From the NCBI GenBank assembly GCA_002270565.1, contig NQMI01000028.1, positions 1 to 64,000 of the forward strand: a stretch of 64,000 bases of DNA. Direction: 5' to 3'. The DNA comes from Stenocarpella maydis. Lineage: Eukaryota; Ascomycota; Sordariomycetes; Diaporthales; Diaporthaceae. This document shows, piece after piece, positions 33,801-46,734 of the stretch (its first letter is position 1; the number at the start of each line of letters is the position of its first letter). The position numbers were made by a program, and so were the translations under genes. The notes beneath the pieces are model-generated. The model ran no database searches and was not told the DNA's origin. It saw only the letters and a list, made by a program, of their open reading frames with translations.

Positions 33801-36800
33801 GCGGCATGGTACCTGCGGATATCAAAAATGACCCATTGCTGGGACTCGGGTGATGTGGGGGCAATTGTGCGAGTGTTTTCGGGGTCTCGAGTCTCCAGTG
33901 GTATGTACAATGACTGTAGTCTTTATCCGGCGACACAAGTACTCCGGTGCAGATCCACCCCCGGCCCACTCACTTCGGACGTATTCACTCGGGATATCTT
34001 GACAAATGGGATGAAGCCGGGGGCGGGCGCGGTACCGTCGAAAGCGGAGATGCGTCAGGTCATCAGCCACACCCTCTCGTGTCCTAGCGTACCACACCAT
34101 GTCGTGGTCGTAAAGCTCTTTCAGCCTCTGCTGGCCACAAATGGCCGGTGCGGAACCTTCAAGAGCCCAATAACCTGATTGAAGGTCGAGAGGGGAAGGT
34201 CCCAAGAGTCGGAATGACGCCTCTTCTCCTCTGCAGGATGGGGGAGGGTCCCCAGAAGCGCGGTACTAGTGTAGACCGCGTGGGTTTGAGTCCAGGGGCT
34301 GCGTAAGGCGTTGTGAATGCGGTGTTGGCTTCGTAGCCTCCCCCTCTCGCGTTAGTGGCCTGTCGATGATCCGCCGAGTGCCTCGCCCGCCGCAAGTGGC
34401 TACGGCGGATGGTAGCCATGATGCTCCACCGCAAGGTAAAGGATGATGGATGAAGTGCAAAGTCCCTCTCCCGCAAGCGCACATGCAGGCACGCCGCTCG
34501 GGACGGTAGACGAGACGTGGTAAGAATTTGTCGCAGATGGTGGCTGACACTCTGCCGGGTCATGACCGTCCATTGTCCACAGGCTAGCGCAGTGCAGGCC
34601 CCCGTGAGGAAGCACTACTATGTACACCATTACTGTGTAGACGTTCGAGAGTTGGGCCCTGTGGGCCTGCTGGCCTGCTGGGGAATGATTGACGGGTCCG
34701 GAAGAACCTTGCGCGGCGCTGCAATAACGCAGCCTATTAAGACGGGCTCGGCATGTCGTCGTTAGCTCGATCCAACGCCCTGGGTCGGATTTCAGGCAAG
34801 CTGGGATGAGACGCCTCGATGTGTCTCCCGGGCACCCCTTTTCTCACGGCCACTAGGCCCAAAGCAGTCAAATTCCTTCCTGCAGACACATGGATAGCAA
34901 TCCACCCCAAGGCGTACCCCAACAGCCCTAGGGGAACATGGGTTGGTTTTGCTCATATGACAAGGCGAACAAGCCACAATCTCGAGCATGCCGCTACCAA
35001 AACCCTTGAGATAGGACGCCGGAGCGGGGCTGGTGACATCTCAGATGTGTCGTCCCGCCGACCTGCCGGATCGCTGTGTCAGGTCACGGTACTTGAAATT
35101 TGCTACCGGGCTGCATGTTGCCATTGTTGTTTCCCCCGAGCGTGGGCAATACCGACCCGTTGTGCCACCAAGGAATCCTTTGACAGGCCCGCCCGCAAGG
35201 GTCACCATGTCGAGCCAAACCGGACTCTTGTCCCGTTAGGTATGCATTTCGCGGATGCGAAAACCAATGTTCAGCACATAGCTGAGTGCTCTGCCACGTG
35301 TGTGCATCTGACTCCGAGTCCCCTGCAGAAAGCTGGGCATAAAGTTTGTTTGCTTGTTGGCTTCGAAGCATCCGACCAACCTAGCTTAAGGCCGGCGACA
35401 TCTCACAGGCATGTGAGCGACGCGAGGTAGCACATCCGCCGTTTTCCAATCCCGCCGTGGCTGGCATGCTTGCTTTTTCTGGGCTCACTCCGCTGCCAGC
35501 ACATACTTACTCACCACCCGGCTCGTGTTGTCGGTATCGTAGCGTTGCAATAAGCTGCCGCACGAGTGAGACGATAATTCGATAGCTTCAGCCGCTAAGG
35601 GACCGGCATATGGTGACATCGATCCATATTCTTCCTGCGAAGGCAAATCTCCGGGGGCTCGGGAAACGGACAGCGTGGTTGCCCTACCGTTCTGGCCCTT
35701 CTGGCGGTTAAGATCCTGCGGCTGGACAGCTGGATGGACAGCATCACATCAAGGCCAAGTGGTAGGTCCGGGAGAGATCGCGCGGTATCAGCAATACCAC
35801 CACGGCGTTTCCGCTGCCTACGAAGGCAATGGGCACTCTGATCCGTCCGATGTCGTAGTCTGCTGGACCACATGGCCCCTGCAGACCATCCCTAGGAGCC
35901 GCCCTTTTTGAAGGCCCAGCGCCACGTGCGAATCAACGAGCCCGTCCCGCCGAGTCGCCAGATCCTAGGGCTTATCTCGTGGGCTTTGCCGCGCCATGGA
36001 GCGAGCCCAGCAAGCATTCTTTGTAGTGCAAGAGCTAGCAGCAACTTGTCCGCGCGAAATCGATAGGCCCAATCCTAATCAACGCATGCCTGCGGCACAA
36101 GAAGAAAAAATTGCCGCATGACCGTTTCGTATGGTTAAACTGCTGGCATGAGCCGGTGTGGAAAGTCCCACGTACCTGCCTGTCAGGACTTTCAAAGTAC
36201 AAGCATACGTCTCTCATCTTTGTTTCCGTGAGAGCTTGACAAGGGAGGCGCGCCCTTGCTTGGCGGGACCATGCTGGCTGGCCAACACCTGCATGCACCC
36301 TTCGCAGCGTGGCCGGAGAAAGTATTGAATGTACGGAGTACCTGGCTTTCTCTTGCTGCCAACTCGTGGATTGCGTGCAACCTGGCTGTCCATCACATCC
36401 ACTCGCGGCAGTTCCCATGCACATACACTCATTTGTTCATGGCACGCACTGGACTGAGAGAGGCCCACCTCGGTCGGCCGATATTTTAATTGCGGTTCTG
36501 ACGAGTGTCAGGATTGACATCCCTGATTCTGACCTGACATCTGCCTCGCCACGGCAGTGACGCCGCTCCAATACTTGATAGATGAGGAGGATCCAACCAA
36601 CGGTAAGTGGATGCTTTGAGATGAGTGATCACCCCATGGACAGGGGGCTACCCAGGTGCTGGAGAGGTAGTAGTATCCCATCCCGCTCCGCTGCGGTGGA
36701 ACGGGACCGGGCACATAGACGTTGTGAGGATGAGGACCAAGAGCCCGTCGTGCGATATGTCTGTTGTCAGTTCGGTTCGAGAAACCTTTCCTTCGGGACC

Positions 36801-39800
36801 CGCGCCCGAACCCCCAATGGACGGGGGTTCGGTCCCCACCCGCAGTATTGTAATGGGTCTGTCTGCAGGCTGGTTTATGGACTGAACAAGTCGCGGGACT
36901 TCGGAACCCAACCAACTGGTTTCAAAGTGGCATGTGAAGATTGGCGAGCATCTCAGATGGTCTAATTCTTGTCCAAACCGTCCGTATCTTGGCGTGCTGG
37001 ACGTCCCAGACCCAACAGCCTCAGACTGGGTCACTCGAGAGCGGGCCGACAAGCCTCGTTACGGTGTACGGTAGGCTGCCCCGTAAAAGAGCAGACCCAC
37101 AGAGGTGGCTCGATTCTCGTTCATGGGCCAACGAGATTGGTTTCGGGAGGGCAGGAGGGTAAGTGCCAACTAAGCCACCAGCCACCAGCCACCCGGAGGG
37201 CAACATGTGGCCAGTGACTAATCTGTACACTATAGCGGTGGAAGTCAGCTGTACTTTGGCATCTGTAGTTCTGGAGGTGAGTGTGTCCCTCACATTGTGA
37301 TTGCGGAATGTCGCTGTTTCTCTGTAGCCAGTTATTTCCCCACGGCGCGGCTTGAATTGGGTAGTACTTGACGTCCAAGCTACACTAGAGTCGCTGTTGC
37401 GGTGGGTCCACAGAACTGGTGGATGGAGTCGACAAAAGGACCGAGGCATTGTAGATGCCCTGCCATTGGCAGAGATGCCGTCACGACGAGGTTGTACACA
37501 GCGATTCCTTTCTAGAAAACCTGGTGTTCGCTGGTATGTGCCGCTCATTACGTGCCTCGCCGCATGCAAAGGTATGGGATCTCCTTGCATGTTCCCCGGC
37601 TGCACTCCGATGGGGTGCTTGGACCTTGACTTCCTATTCGGGCCTGTACTCCGGGCAAAAGATAAATCGGCTCGTCGGCCGATGCAGGAGCACTCCGTGC
37701 GATCCGCATGAGCAGATACACCGTTACATTGTACACAGTGTTTCGAGAGAACCCATCTCATCATACCTTGACTCCCGGACCAGGCAGAAGCGTTTTGCAC
37801 ACGCTAGTCCCAGCCTGTCCTCTGCTCGCTGGGCTCACTCTGTCCCGTGATCAGCGGGACGTCTCCCAAGATCCTGTCCGGCCTCGAGGTCGGGTGTGTG
37901 CCGAGAGTGCGGAGAAGGCGGAGCCGTACGTCACGGCACATGCGCGGCTTCTGGCCGACATGGTTTCGTCCGATCGTATCGCCCCAATGCCATGACTGAG
38001 GGTCGCGGAGATCCTCTGTCTTTTCGCCGTTGAGTTTGCATTTTGCGCGGCAGAAGTTGCGTACGCGCTCAGCCGAGCTAGGTCGGAAAAGGTCGAGCTT
38101 CCGAGCGGACGAAGCGCAACGGAATGTGACGGTGAATCTTGATTTCTTTATCGATCTGCATCTAGCCCATATTTCTCCCTTGGCGGCTCATGGCATCGGC
38201 ACCGAGTCGACACCCGAAGGATGCGCAAGACTGCAGACACGGCACTGGAAACGGCAGTATCATTCTAGTGGCGTCGTCCGCGATGGAGAAAGGGGTGTCT
38301 TCGGCCGGAGGAAGCCAGAATGATAGCTATTAATAGAATACCACTCACAGGTGTGGAATTTTCTCCATTCGCAGTACTAGCCAAACCTTAACAGGGCCAA
38401 ATTCCAATTTTGTTTCTCTCTGGGACTCGACTGAAGTATGTTTACATTCTGCCGTGTCCTCGGCACCCGAAGACTTGCCATGCATGTAACTTTTAGCAAG
38501 CAGGGAGCTAATGCCCCCAAGCGCTGGAACTGTCCTTGAGAAGGGGGAGATCAGCCTATTCACCGACCCTGCTCATCGGCCGAGAGGCAAATCAAAGAGC
38601 TGCAAAAAGCTCCCCGAGTTGGGACTAGTTCCGGCTAGACGTTCCGTCGCAAGCGGGAGTGCCAGGGCTGAGCTCCCCTGACCTGAACGGCTTGACGGCA
38701 GGAGAAAGCCTCGCTTCGAATGGAACGGAATTCTCGCTCTGACATCAGTGCTGGGGGACCGTTACCTATCGAGGGGATAATCAGCGATAATGCAGTCCCG
38801 CATAACTGTTGTTCCTCAAGCCTGGCAGCCCGGGTGGACGACACAATATACCACGATAACGCGCAGAACAGCCTATCGGGAACAAGATGCCACAGCCATT
38901 TCAGTAAACTACACTGGGTCGGCCACCAAGGCGATTTGGCCGAGTTTCTGTGGTGGGGCAGGGTAGTGTCTTCGACAGCTTCGTGACACACTGGCACGGC
39001 TTGGCTTGGACTTGGGCGGCGATTCTCGGAGTTTCAAGGCCATCCACCAGGTGGATCAGAGAATGGTTGGTTTGAGATGGTCTTGAGGATGGCACGAGAG
39101 CCTCCTTCGGCTCCAGAGTGTGTGAGCGAGTGCGTGCGCTGCACAACCTGACAGGTTGGATGGAGCCCCTCGAAATGCTGGGCATCATCCACCGTGAGCA
39201 ATACTGACGGTTTGCTGACATGCATGGCATATGCCAGCTCCTTCTTCAGCTGTGCGCGGGAAAGTTGAGCCCGGCAGTGATCCTGCAGGACGCGGCTTGT
39301 TGATGATTGATTGGTGTTTTCCCGTTGGCATTTCAGGGGTCAAGTCGATGACCACGGCTAACTCAGCCGACTCTCGTGCGTTGCCGGCTGTTGAGCAACA
39401 CTCCCATGAGCAGTCCCGCGCCTCTCGTTGCAGGGGGGGTCAGACCACTGGGTTCGGCCATGTGATGACATCGTGAAAACCAAGGTCAATGGCTGGGCAA
39501 GGCGGCAGTCAGGTGACAATGGCGGGCGGCCTTGTTGCCGCGGACGGCTCACTACCATGGTTGCAGATCTGGGAATCCCACGGTACGGGGTACAGTATGT
39601 ATGTACTGGCGATGTTGGTGGGATGGTGCAGATCCCCCTACAGGGCACCGTGCTGCGTGTTCCAGGAGAATTGCTATCAGGTAGGGTAAACGGGCGGTTA
39701 GTATGCTGCCCGGCCGCTTAGCACCAAGCACCTTCCAGATACGGCAGGCCTCAGGTTGGCCAGCTCGGCCGGTTCGTGCAAGACTGGTCGAGCGCCAGGT

Positions 39801-40996
39801 TGACATCTGGTCTGGCCAGTCAGCCAGTGTGGGCCGCCTCTCGCGTATCTTGCCCGGCTGGCTAGGCGGTGGCGGAATGCCCTGCGGAATGCCATGTGGT
39901 TGCAGCATGGTGTCGCCGCAAAGGAGGTGGGCTGTGTATCCTTAACACAAAACGGTGTCTGCGCACATTAGATCAGGGCCGAGCGGACAGGTATCTCAGG
40001 CGTGGTACTTGCAGGCTTCAGCCCCAGTACGGCGTTGGAGCGCTAGCAGAGACATGTATTGCCCTGCGTGCAACGTCGGGTTACATTCGGACTGGTTCCC
40101 ACAATGCTGAAACCCTCGCTTTCGCACGGATAAAAGAGGAGGTGAGGCTGCCAGTCAGAGGGATCAGGAACCCTGGCTGGCAGCTGGCTGGGTGAGCAAG
40201 GAGAAACACACGGAGAACTGGCGGGCATGGGCCCTGTAAAGTACGCGAGGCGGGGTTGATGGGAATTTGATTGTCCGTGCTTTTGCCCGTAATACGTCCC
40301 AAGACGTCGGTACCTGGAGGTCGTGTCTATTAGTAGAGGCCACCTGCATGAGCAGGGGAATGATGGGACGACGGCTCGACGGTACAGGGGGTTTGCACCG
40401 CTAAACACTAGGACCTAGATATATACCTAGGCAGTTGTGGCATCATGTCGGCGTCCTGTGCGCAGGTTCGGGTCCCGTTCGAGGGTTCGAGTTCGCATGT
40501 ACGACGCGTGGCGGCTGCTCTCGTGTGGGATGTCCCTGTGCATGCTCCAGGCGTGTCGTCCAAAGGTCGCGAGCCGTCGACGACGGAGCTGCTCCAGATG
40601 ATTCCATGAGACAGAAGCCCCGGTAAGTTCCAAGGTTTGTATTGGACGGCACATTAGCCAGCGTGCAAAAGGACAACCGAGCGAGCAAGTTAGATGCGGG
40701 GTGAGGTCGAGCAGAGGGAAGCAGGGACGCAGCCAGTGCGCGTCTCGCCCTCGCTGTCGCCTTCTCATCGTGGGCGGCTTCCTGCCCCCACGAGATGGAC
40801 GCCATGAGGGTTACAACAGACACCGAGACATATTTGCCCAACACATTTATTTATACCTACCTGCGTATGCAAGAGCCTAGATATGTTTTGTGATTGGTCT
40901 GCGCTGCTTGTCGCGCCAGTCCCAGCCTTCCGAGGCTCGGGGTTGACTCCAGCATCTACGCCTCGGCAGCCAGAGGCCAGGCGACAGCGAGTGCTC
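30834..40996. other. Ten-kilobase region without recognisable genes
   Basis: I see no protein family, tRNA, rRNA or intact mobile element on either strand. Frames are short, overlapping and Pro/Arg/Ser/His-rich, as in noncoding DNA. Base composition is mixed rather than AT-rich, so it is unlike a RIP-mutated repeat block. It lies between the start of the Zn2Cys6 gene (-) and the stop of the MFS transporter (-), so it is the upstream region of the regulator. Palindromic CCTAGG-type motifs occur near 40,410-40,430. Confidence 0.5.
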
Positions 40997-42825
40997 CTAG
41001 CCCTCCCTCCTCGACAGGCTCGTGTGCAAGGTATGCTGCCTCATCAGCGAGACGCACACCAGGCCCACCAGTGCCAGGCCAAGCCCAGTCAGCCACACGC
41101 CCCTGAAAGCCTCCATGAACGACGCGATGACCCCGCCCTTCCAGCCCTCCGGGAGGTGCTTGAGCTCGTCCAGGTCGTCCCTGATCCTCCTGATCTCCTC
41201 TGCCGCCCCGGGCAGCGACCCGAACCGCTCCCAGAGATGCGCTTTCAGCATGTTCTGGTACACCGCAGACGCAATCGTGACCCCGACCGTGGCTCCCACT
41301 GACCTGAACGCGTATGTCGCAGACGTGATGACCGCCTGTTGGGAGTGGTCGACGGCGGCGATGCAAGCAACCAATGTCACCGTGAGCATCCCCCCATAGC
41401 CTGCACCAGTGAGCACAAAGGCCGGGAAGGGCACCCAGCTCGGGCTGTTGGCACCGAGAGTCGAGAACATGGCATAGCCGGCCACGAATGATATCAGGAC
41501 AGCTATGCCGAGGCCCAGGTACCGGCCAGTCTTCTTCATGATCAGGCCAGACGAGATGGAGCTAATGGAGACGCCCAGGGAGGCAAAGAGGATCCTGTAA
41601 CCAGTCTCTGTGGGCGAGTAGCCAAGCACTTGAAGGTACAAGGGTATATAGAATATCAGCATCGTGTTCGCTAGATACCAGCTGGAGGTTAGTGACATGA
41701 CATCTCAAGTTTGACCTTACCGCCCGGTTTTGCAGCAGGCATACGACAAAACCACGGTAGACACGGGGGGTGGGGAGNNNNNNNNNNGCGATAATACAAA
41801 CCCATGGTGCAGACGAGATTTGTGATGCAAGCTGTGAGGACGGTCCGGTCAACAAGCAGGCGCACTGGGATGATGGGCAGCGCAGCCCGGCTTTCCCACA
41901 GGACAAAGCCGACCAGCAGGACCAACGCCAACGGAAGCGTCGTCAGGACCAGAGGGTCGGACCAGGCCACCAGGTTGCCCCCGGCGTTCAGGCCCAGCAG
42001 CAGGGCCACCAGGAAGGCAACCGTCAGGAAGGCCCCGACGAAGTCGATGCGTGAGATGTACGACTTGCTGGAGGCCTTGGGCGGGACTTTGACCAGGAAG
42101 AAAACGAGCAGGCCGGACACCACGATGACCGGGACCTGCACGAGGAAGGCCAGCCTCCAGCCCCTGGACGAGTTGTCGTTGATGAAGCCACCAAACACGC
42201 CCCCGAGCATCGCCCCGGACCCGAAGCAGATGTTCCCTATGCCCTGCACGATGCCCCTCTTCCTCAGCGGCACCAGGTCGGAGCCCAGGAACGTGGAGAT
42301 TGACATCAGCCCGCCGCCCCCGATGCCCGCAACCACGCGGCCCAAGATCATGACCGTGTCGGTCTGCGCAAGGCCGCAGGTGAGGTTCCCCGCGGCAAAG
42401 AAGATGTTGCTGAACACCAGCCCGGGCCCTCTCCCGAAAATGTCGGTCAGCCGGCCGGATATGGGCTGGCAGGCGGCATTGGCGATCAGGTAGGCGGTTG
42501 CCAGCCAAGACAGCAGGCTCAGCGACTTGAACTCGCTCGATATGGGCGCTGAAAGCGTCGCTATGATGGTTGTGTCGATGGCTCCCAGGAACACGCCCAC
42601 ATACGCGGCGCTGAGGATGAGCCACAGCCTCGGGCCGCTTACGTCGTCGGCAAGGACGGCCTGCTCCTGGCTCTCCGGGGAGCCGTCATGCGCTTGTCCC
42701 TCCGCGTCCCCGGCACCTGCCTTCGGCTGCCCGCTGAGCAGCGGTGTTGCCTCGTCGTTCCGCGCTGCATCCATCGCCGGCGCCTGCCCTGGGTCGACTA
42801 TCGCGTCCCTGTTCTGCCCGCTCAT
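40997..42825 (-). CDS. MFS transporter, DHA2 (drug:H+ antiporter / Vba-like) family
   Basis: Proton-coupled export or vacuolar uptake of drugs or basic amino acids is typical of the family. Exon 1 42825-41798, intron 41797-41682 containing ten N (41778-41787), exon 2 41681-40997; about 570 aa. The join gives VCTMGFWYLANTMLIFYIPL. Start MSGQNRDAIV is preferred over an in-frame ATG at 42879. After a hydrophilic tail of about 75 residues comes LWLILSAAYVGVFLGAIDTT; motif A is GRLTDIFGRG, and motif C-like VVAGIGGGGLMSISTFLGSD is visible. About 14 membrane segments are expected. The gap lies wholly in the intron, so the coding sequence seems complete, but intron size is unknown. Confidence 0.9.
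41778..41787. other. Assembly gap (10 N) inside the MFS intron
   Basis: Ten consecutive N. Ten is probably a placeholder, so real distances across this point are uncertain. It sits 10 nt from the intron donor, next to G-rich sequence (gggggg tgggga). Confidence 0.98.
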
Positions 42826-44046
42826 CTTCCCGAGACCCCCACCTACAGCTGACCTCACGCAATGATACGGGTATCGCAACAGTATGGTTCAATGTCCTTG
42901 ATGGCGGCGGCTGTCGTCAGGTTGGCGAGGAAATGCGGTACAGCTGGCGGCGTGTGCATGAGTCGTTGGAAAGGCTCCTTCAGGAGAGGTTGGGAAGGGA
43001 AAGGCGCGCGTTGTGACTCAGTCCGGCGACTAGGGCCCGGCCCGCCCGGCGCCGATAGTTAGTTCGATCCATCTGCCACCAGTCAAGAATTGGACAATAA
43101 TTATTAACTAATTATCCCATGTTCATCATAAGACCTTTCGAACGCGGAGCGTGCATGACGTACACATGCGCATCCGTTGCCAGACAAAGTGGTTACTGAC
43201 CAAGATTTCTCCAGACATGATTTCTTCAGAAGTCCTCATAACATGGGCTGGCGAGTACAAGCAGCTGGCTTGAAAGAGGCAATATGTACCTCACATGCAA
43301 GAATCCTGTCCCTTTATCAGCCATCTTTTCACCCGTTGCAATTGGACTGCACGTGGGCTGTATGTAGTTACAGTATTTCGATCCCGGCTTGGGCAGCAGG
43401 AACACACTACATTTCCTGTCTTTTTCTTTGGTTGGCTTTCATGTTCTTGCTCCAAAAACACTCAAACGAACAACATCATTATAGTCCTGGGAGTTTTGTG
43501 TCCTTTGCCGCTTAAACCCTCTTCGGAAGGGAAATAATACGGCAAGATTTGTCTAATTAAACTCTGGGTCTCAGTATTTGCGCTTAGTAACGCTCCAAAA
43601 TATCAAGGTGAACGGAACCCAAGATAATATATTACGCCGCTGGTGTCCAAGTATAGATCACTCGAACTTCTGGCGGTCATCCTGTCGGCATGACGTCTTA
43701 TATTGGATGAGTACCACAGCAGTCATATATGGTTTGAGCGTTCCGAGGTTGTTTGACTGCTCAGTGAGAAAGTATTATCGCCCACGCTTGATCCAACAAA
43801 TCCAAATTGAGTTGAGATGCAGATCAGGTACCGGTCTTGCCCCGCTCGTAATGGATGGAGCTTGTCGAAAAGTTGATCACATTGTCCTGGAGACGATGTT
43901 GCTCCTAACTAGGTATACTCTAGAGCTGTCTTGGCGGATTGATGGCTTGATATCCAGGGAGGCCCTCGAGGTGTGACAGTCGGAATTGAACCTCTGGAGA
44001 GTATAGCAAGACAATTGTTCGTAAGTATCATTACCATTACAACAGT
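42826..44046. other. Intergenic
   Basis: 5' flank of the DHA2 transporter gene and sequence before the MFS pseudogene. No gene recognised; the part from about 43,080 is AT-richer than the flanks. The N-terminal exon of the pseudogene was not found here. Confidence 0.45.
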
Positions 44047-44758
44047 AGCAGCTACGGCGTTGGCGCCTCGTACTATAGTTCCCAGTTTAGCGTCCTCACG
44101 GCGCCGTTCGACAACTCAATATGGGCTACGGTCAGCTGGAACATTGGAGCTGCTGTGTGGCCTTTGATCTTTGTGCCACTGACCGAGGCTAAAGGCCGCA
44201 TGCGTGGGTGTGTACATTCTCATTTGTCCCCTACATGCTGGCAATAAGTCAGAGCAGGTTGGACTGACAACGCGCGACCTTCCCAGATATTACGGTGCCT
44301 ACATCATCTTCGTCGCATTCCTGTTCGGGTCCGTCTCCCGCCCAAAACTACGCAACACTGATCGTCACGCGCTTCGTAAGTGAATCCCACACTCACATAC
44401 GCATAGTACATCGCCGCTAAACTCATTACCTGCCATATAGTTCGGCGGGGGCGCATTATCAGTAAGCATCAACATCGTGGGCGGCTCGATCGCCGATGTC
44501 TGGAAGGGTGACCGGGCCCGCTCGCTGCCCATGTCCCTTTTCGGCTTCACCTCCGTGGCGGGCATCGCCCTGGGGCCCTTCACCGGCAGCGCCATCCCCG
44601 TGGTGCTGCTGTTCAAGGGCAAGGAGATCAGGGCTAATAACCCGTTCATGAGCGAGGCGACTTATGACGATGAGGAGGAGGCCGAGTTACACGCGGGCGC
44701 ACTCCACCCGATAACCAAGGATATCAGTGACCCTATGTCTATGATACTGTGCTGCTAG
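44047..44758 (+). pseudogene. Decayed MFS (DHA1 family) transporter fragment
   Basis: Pieces of a 12-spanner MFS gene of the polyamine/drug type. Piece 1 (about 44,047-44,207) encodes YGVGASYYSSQFSVLTAPFD and WNIGAAVWPLIFVPLTEAKG. After intron 44208-44286, piece 2 (44287-44375) encodes GYYGAYIIFVAFLFGSVS, then shifts frame at about 44,336-44,343 (one extra base in tcccgccc) into QNYATLIVTRF. After intron 44376-44440, piece 3 (44441-44758) encodes FGGGALSVSINIVGGSIADV and MSLFGFTSVAGIALGPFTGS, then passes straight to a C-terminal-like tail (VVLLFKGKEIRANNPFMSEA). Most of the middle and C-terminal half and the N-terminus are missing. Identity as an MFS remnant is firm. Confidence 0.85.
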
Positions 44759-45279
44759 ATTGATTGCCATATTGGTGGGCGGTAGGATTTTTATTGAATA
44801 ACTAGGTATGCCCGGGTGATTTGGAACTGATGAGGACCATAAATCAAAACCATCGTTTATGTCTAGTGGATATCGGTGCCAAAAAGTCAGAGTATCAAGG
44901 TAATTAATTACCTCGCGTACTTAGGGCGCGCGCGGTCATGTCCATTCAGACCTGCTGGAGTGTTGTCTGGACCCTCTAGCTATGTAATGTGGTACGGCTC
45001 AAGGCGCTGAATGAGTGCAGCAGAGTGCTCACATTGACTGCTCGCATGACGACTAGCCTAGTCCAACTTGACCCATCTCATGGCGACGACGTGACGTATA
45101 TTTACACTCGGCTGGCACAAACGTATGCCATAAGGGAAAATGTAGTATGGCCGAACGTGAAAGGTTTTTTTTTTCTTTCATCTGGTTATTCTTAACCAAG
45201 ACAAATGCAGTCTAGATTGAGCAAGTTGTTCCTGGTGAATTCCAAACCGTCCTCCTCTCACATGCAGACCCTGCAACCC
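44759..45279. other. Intergenic, moderately AT-rich
   Basis: About 520 bp between the MFS pseudogene and the stop of the Gfo/Idh/MocA gene. A T9 run lies at about 45,166. No gene recognised. Confidence 0.5.
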
Positions 45280-46734
45280 CTACACCAGCTTCCAGACTCC
45301 ATCCTTGGACTCGATCCTGACCTCCCGGTTCTCGTCGATACTCCTTCTTCCGGCCTCGAGGATGGCCGTCGTGGCGATAGTATTCCTCAGGGTAGGAAGG
45401 CCCTTGTTGTCGAGGTCCCTGGGGGTGAGGGTCTTTGCGTTGACAGCGCGGCAGCCGTCGACGAACTTCTCCATGGAGACGTAGCCGTAGCCAGTCTGGC
45501 CGTTGAAGTTGCCGTCCTCGTCCGGTGCGTAGCGCATGTAGAAGGGGTTGTACCACATTAGCTGGCCCGCGCTGTCGTCGGCGACGTCGTAGCCGCGCTT
45601 GGCCTGGTCGATGCGGATCTCGCCGTTGGCGGCCAGGTAGTGGAAGTACTGGTTGGAGTGGACTCCCGCCTTCTGGGGCGCCGTCCACGACGCCGTGTAC
45701 ACGCCCGTGGCCTGCCTGCCCGGCTCCCCCACCTTCTCCCAGTGCACGAGCAGCGAGATGGTGTCCTCGGTGGCGTCGTTGCAGCCCAGGCTCGATGCCA
45801 CGCCCTTAGAGGCCGAGGCGGACACCTTGACGGGGGCGAAGCCGAGGTGTGTGACCATGGACTCGTTGACGTCGATGTGGTGCGAGTTTAGATAGTAGCT
45901 GATGTCTGAGTCGACGCCGGCCCACGCCCTGAAGGTCTCGAGCTGGGATTTAGGCTGAGACATGTAGCTGTAGAAGTAGTTGAAATCGCCGAGCTTCTTT
46001 GCGCGGAAGCGGGCGTCCGCGTAGGCCGGGTCGTAGCGCTTGTGGTGCTCGATGTAGACATAGACACCGGTCTTCTCGGCAGCCTCGATGAGCTTGATGT
46101 GGTGCTCGAGGAGCTTGACTGCAGGCTTCGTGATCATGACATGAATACCACGCTCAATTGCGTACAGTGCAATCGGGAAGTGCTGTCGAAATGCATCAGT
46201 CTCTGGCCCCAGCCAGGCGGAGCCGTACGGCCATGTGATATGGATCTCACCGTAGTGTCAGGCGTGAAGATGGTGATGGCATCACCGGGCTTGAGCTGGT
46301 CGATGGCCTTCCTGAAAGCATCAGGGTCGACCGTGTTGTTGTCGGGGAAGGAGTCAAACGAGGTGTCCAGGTTGTTGTAGACCTGCTGGATGTTCTTCTT
46401 GAGATGCTCCCCTGGCTGGCATCAGCCCTGCACCCGTTGGACCGCAGGATTCCACGCGGGCCGGGCCAGAGGGAGTGAGGGAGGCGCACTCACTAATTGC
46501 TGGGAACTTCTTCCCGTTGACACCGGCCATGCCCAGCTTGCCAACCTTGCCTCTCCGGCGCAGGTCAAACATTGACAGGCCGACGACACCAACCTTCTTG
46601 TCCGAGCCCGAGGCGCCGCCTCCTACAAAGCCCGTGGTGTACTCGCCAGTACCGATCTCTCAGAGACCTGCATCACCACCGGGGGAGGGAGGGGATGGGG
46701 CAGCACGCACCATCAAGACGTTGAGAGGCTCCAT
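45280..46734 (-). CDS. Gfo/Idh/MocA-family NAD(P)-dependent oxidoreductase
   Basis: Probable sugar, sugar-acid or inositol dehydrogenase. Four exons: 46734-46711 (8 codons), 46656-46494, 46411-46251, 46182-45280; introns 54, 82 and 68 nt, all GT-AG; about 416 aa. The joined N-terminus is [20 protein letters not shown], a Rossmann GxGxxx[21 protein letters not shown] follows. The usual EKP motif reads TKP ([10 protein letters not shown]), and [15 protein letters not shown] lies in the active-site region. C-terminal part: [19 protein letters not shown] and [20 protein letters not shown]. Substrate not predictable. It is divergent from the DapA-family gene across 2.8 kb. Confidence 0.92.

Noticed and set aside
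34260..34320. Possible tRNA (GGTTTGAGTCC resembles a B box)
   Set aside because: T-stem arms do not pair and no acceptor or anticodon stem could be built.
36800..36850. Possible tRNA T-arm (GGGGGTTCGGTCCCC)
   Set aside because: The local stem is good but there is no partner acceptor or anticodon stem; probably a chance hairpin.
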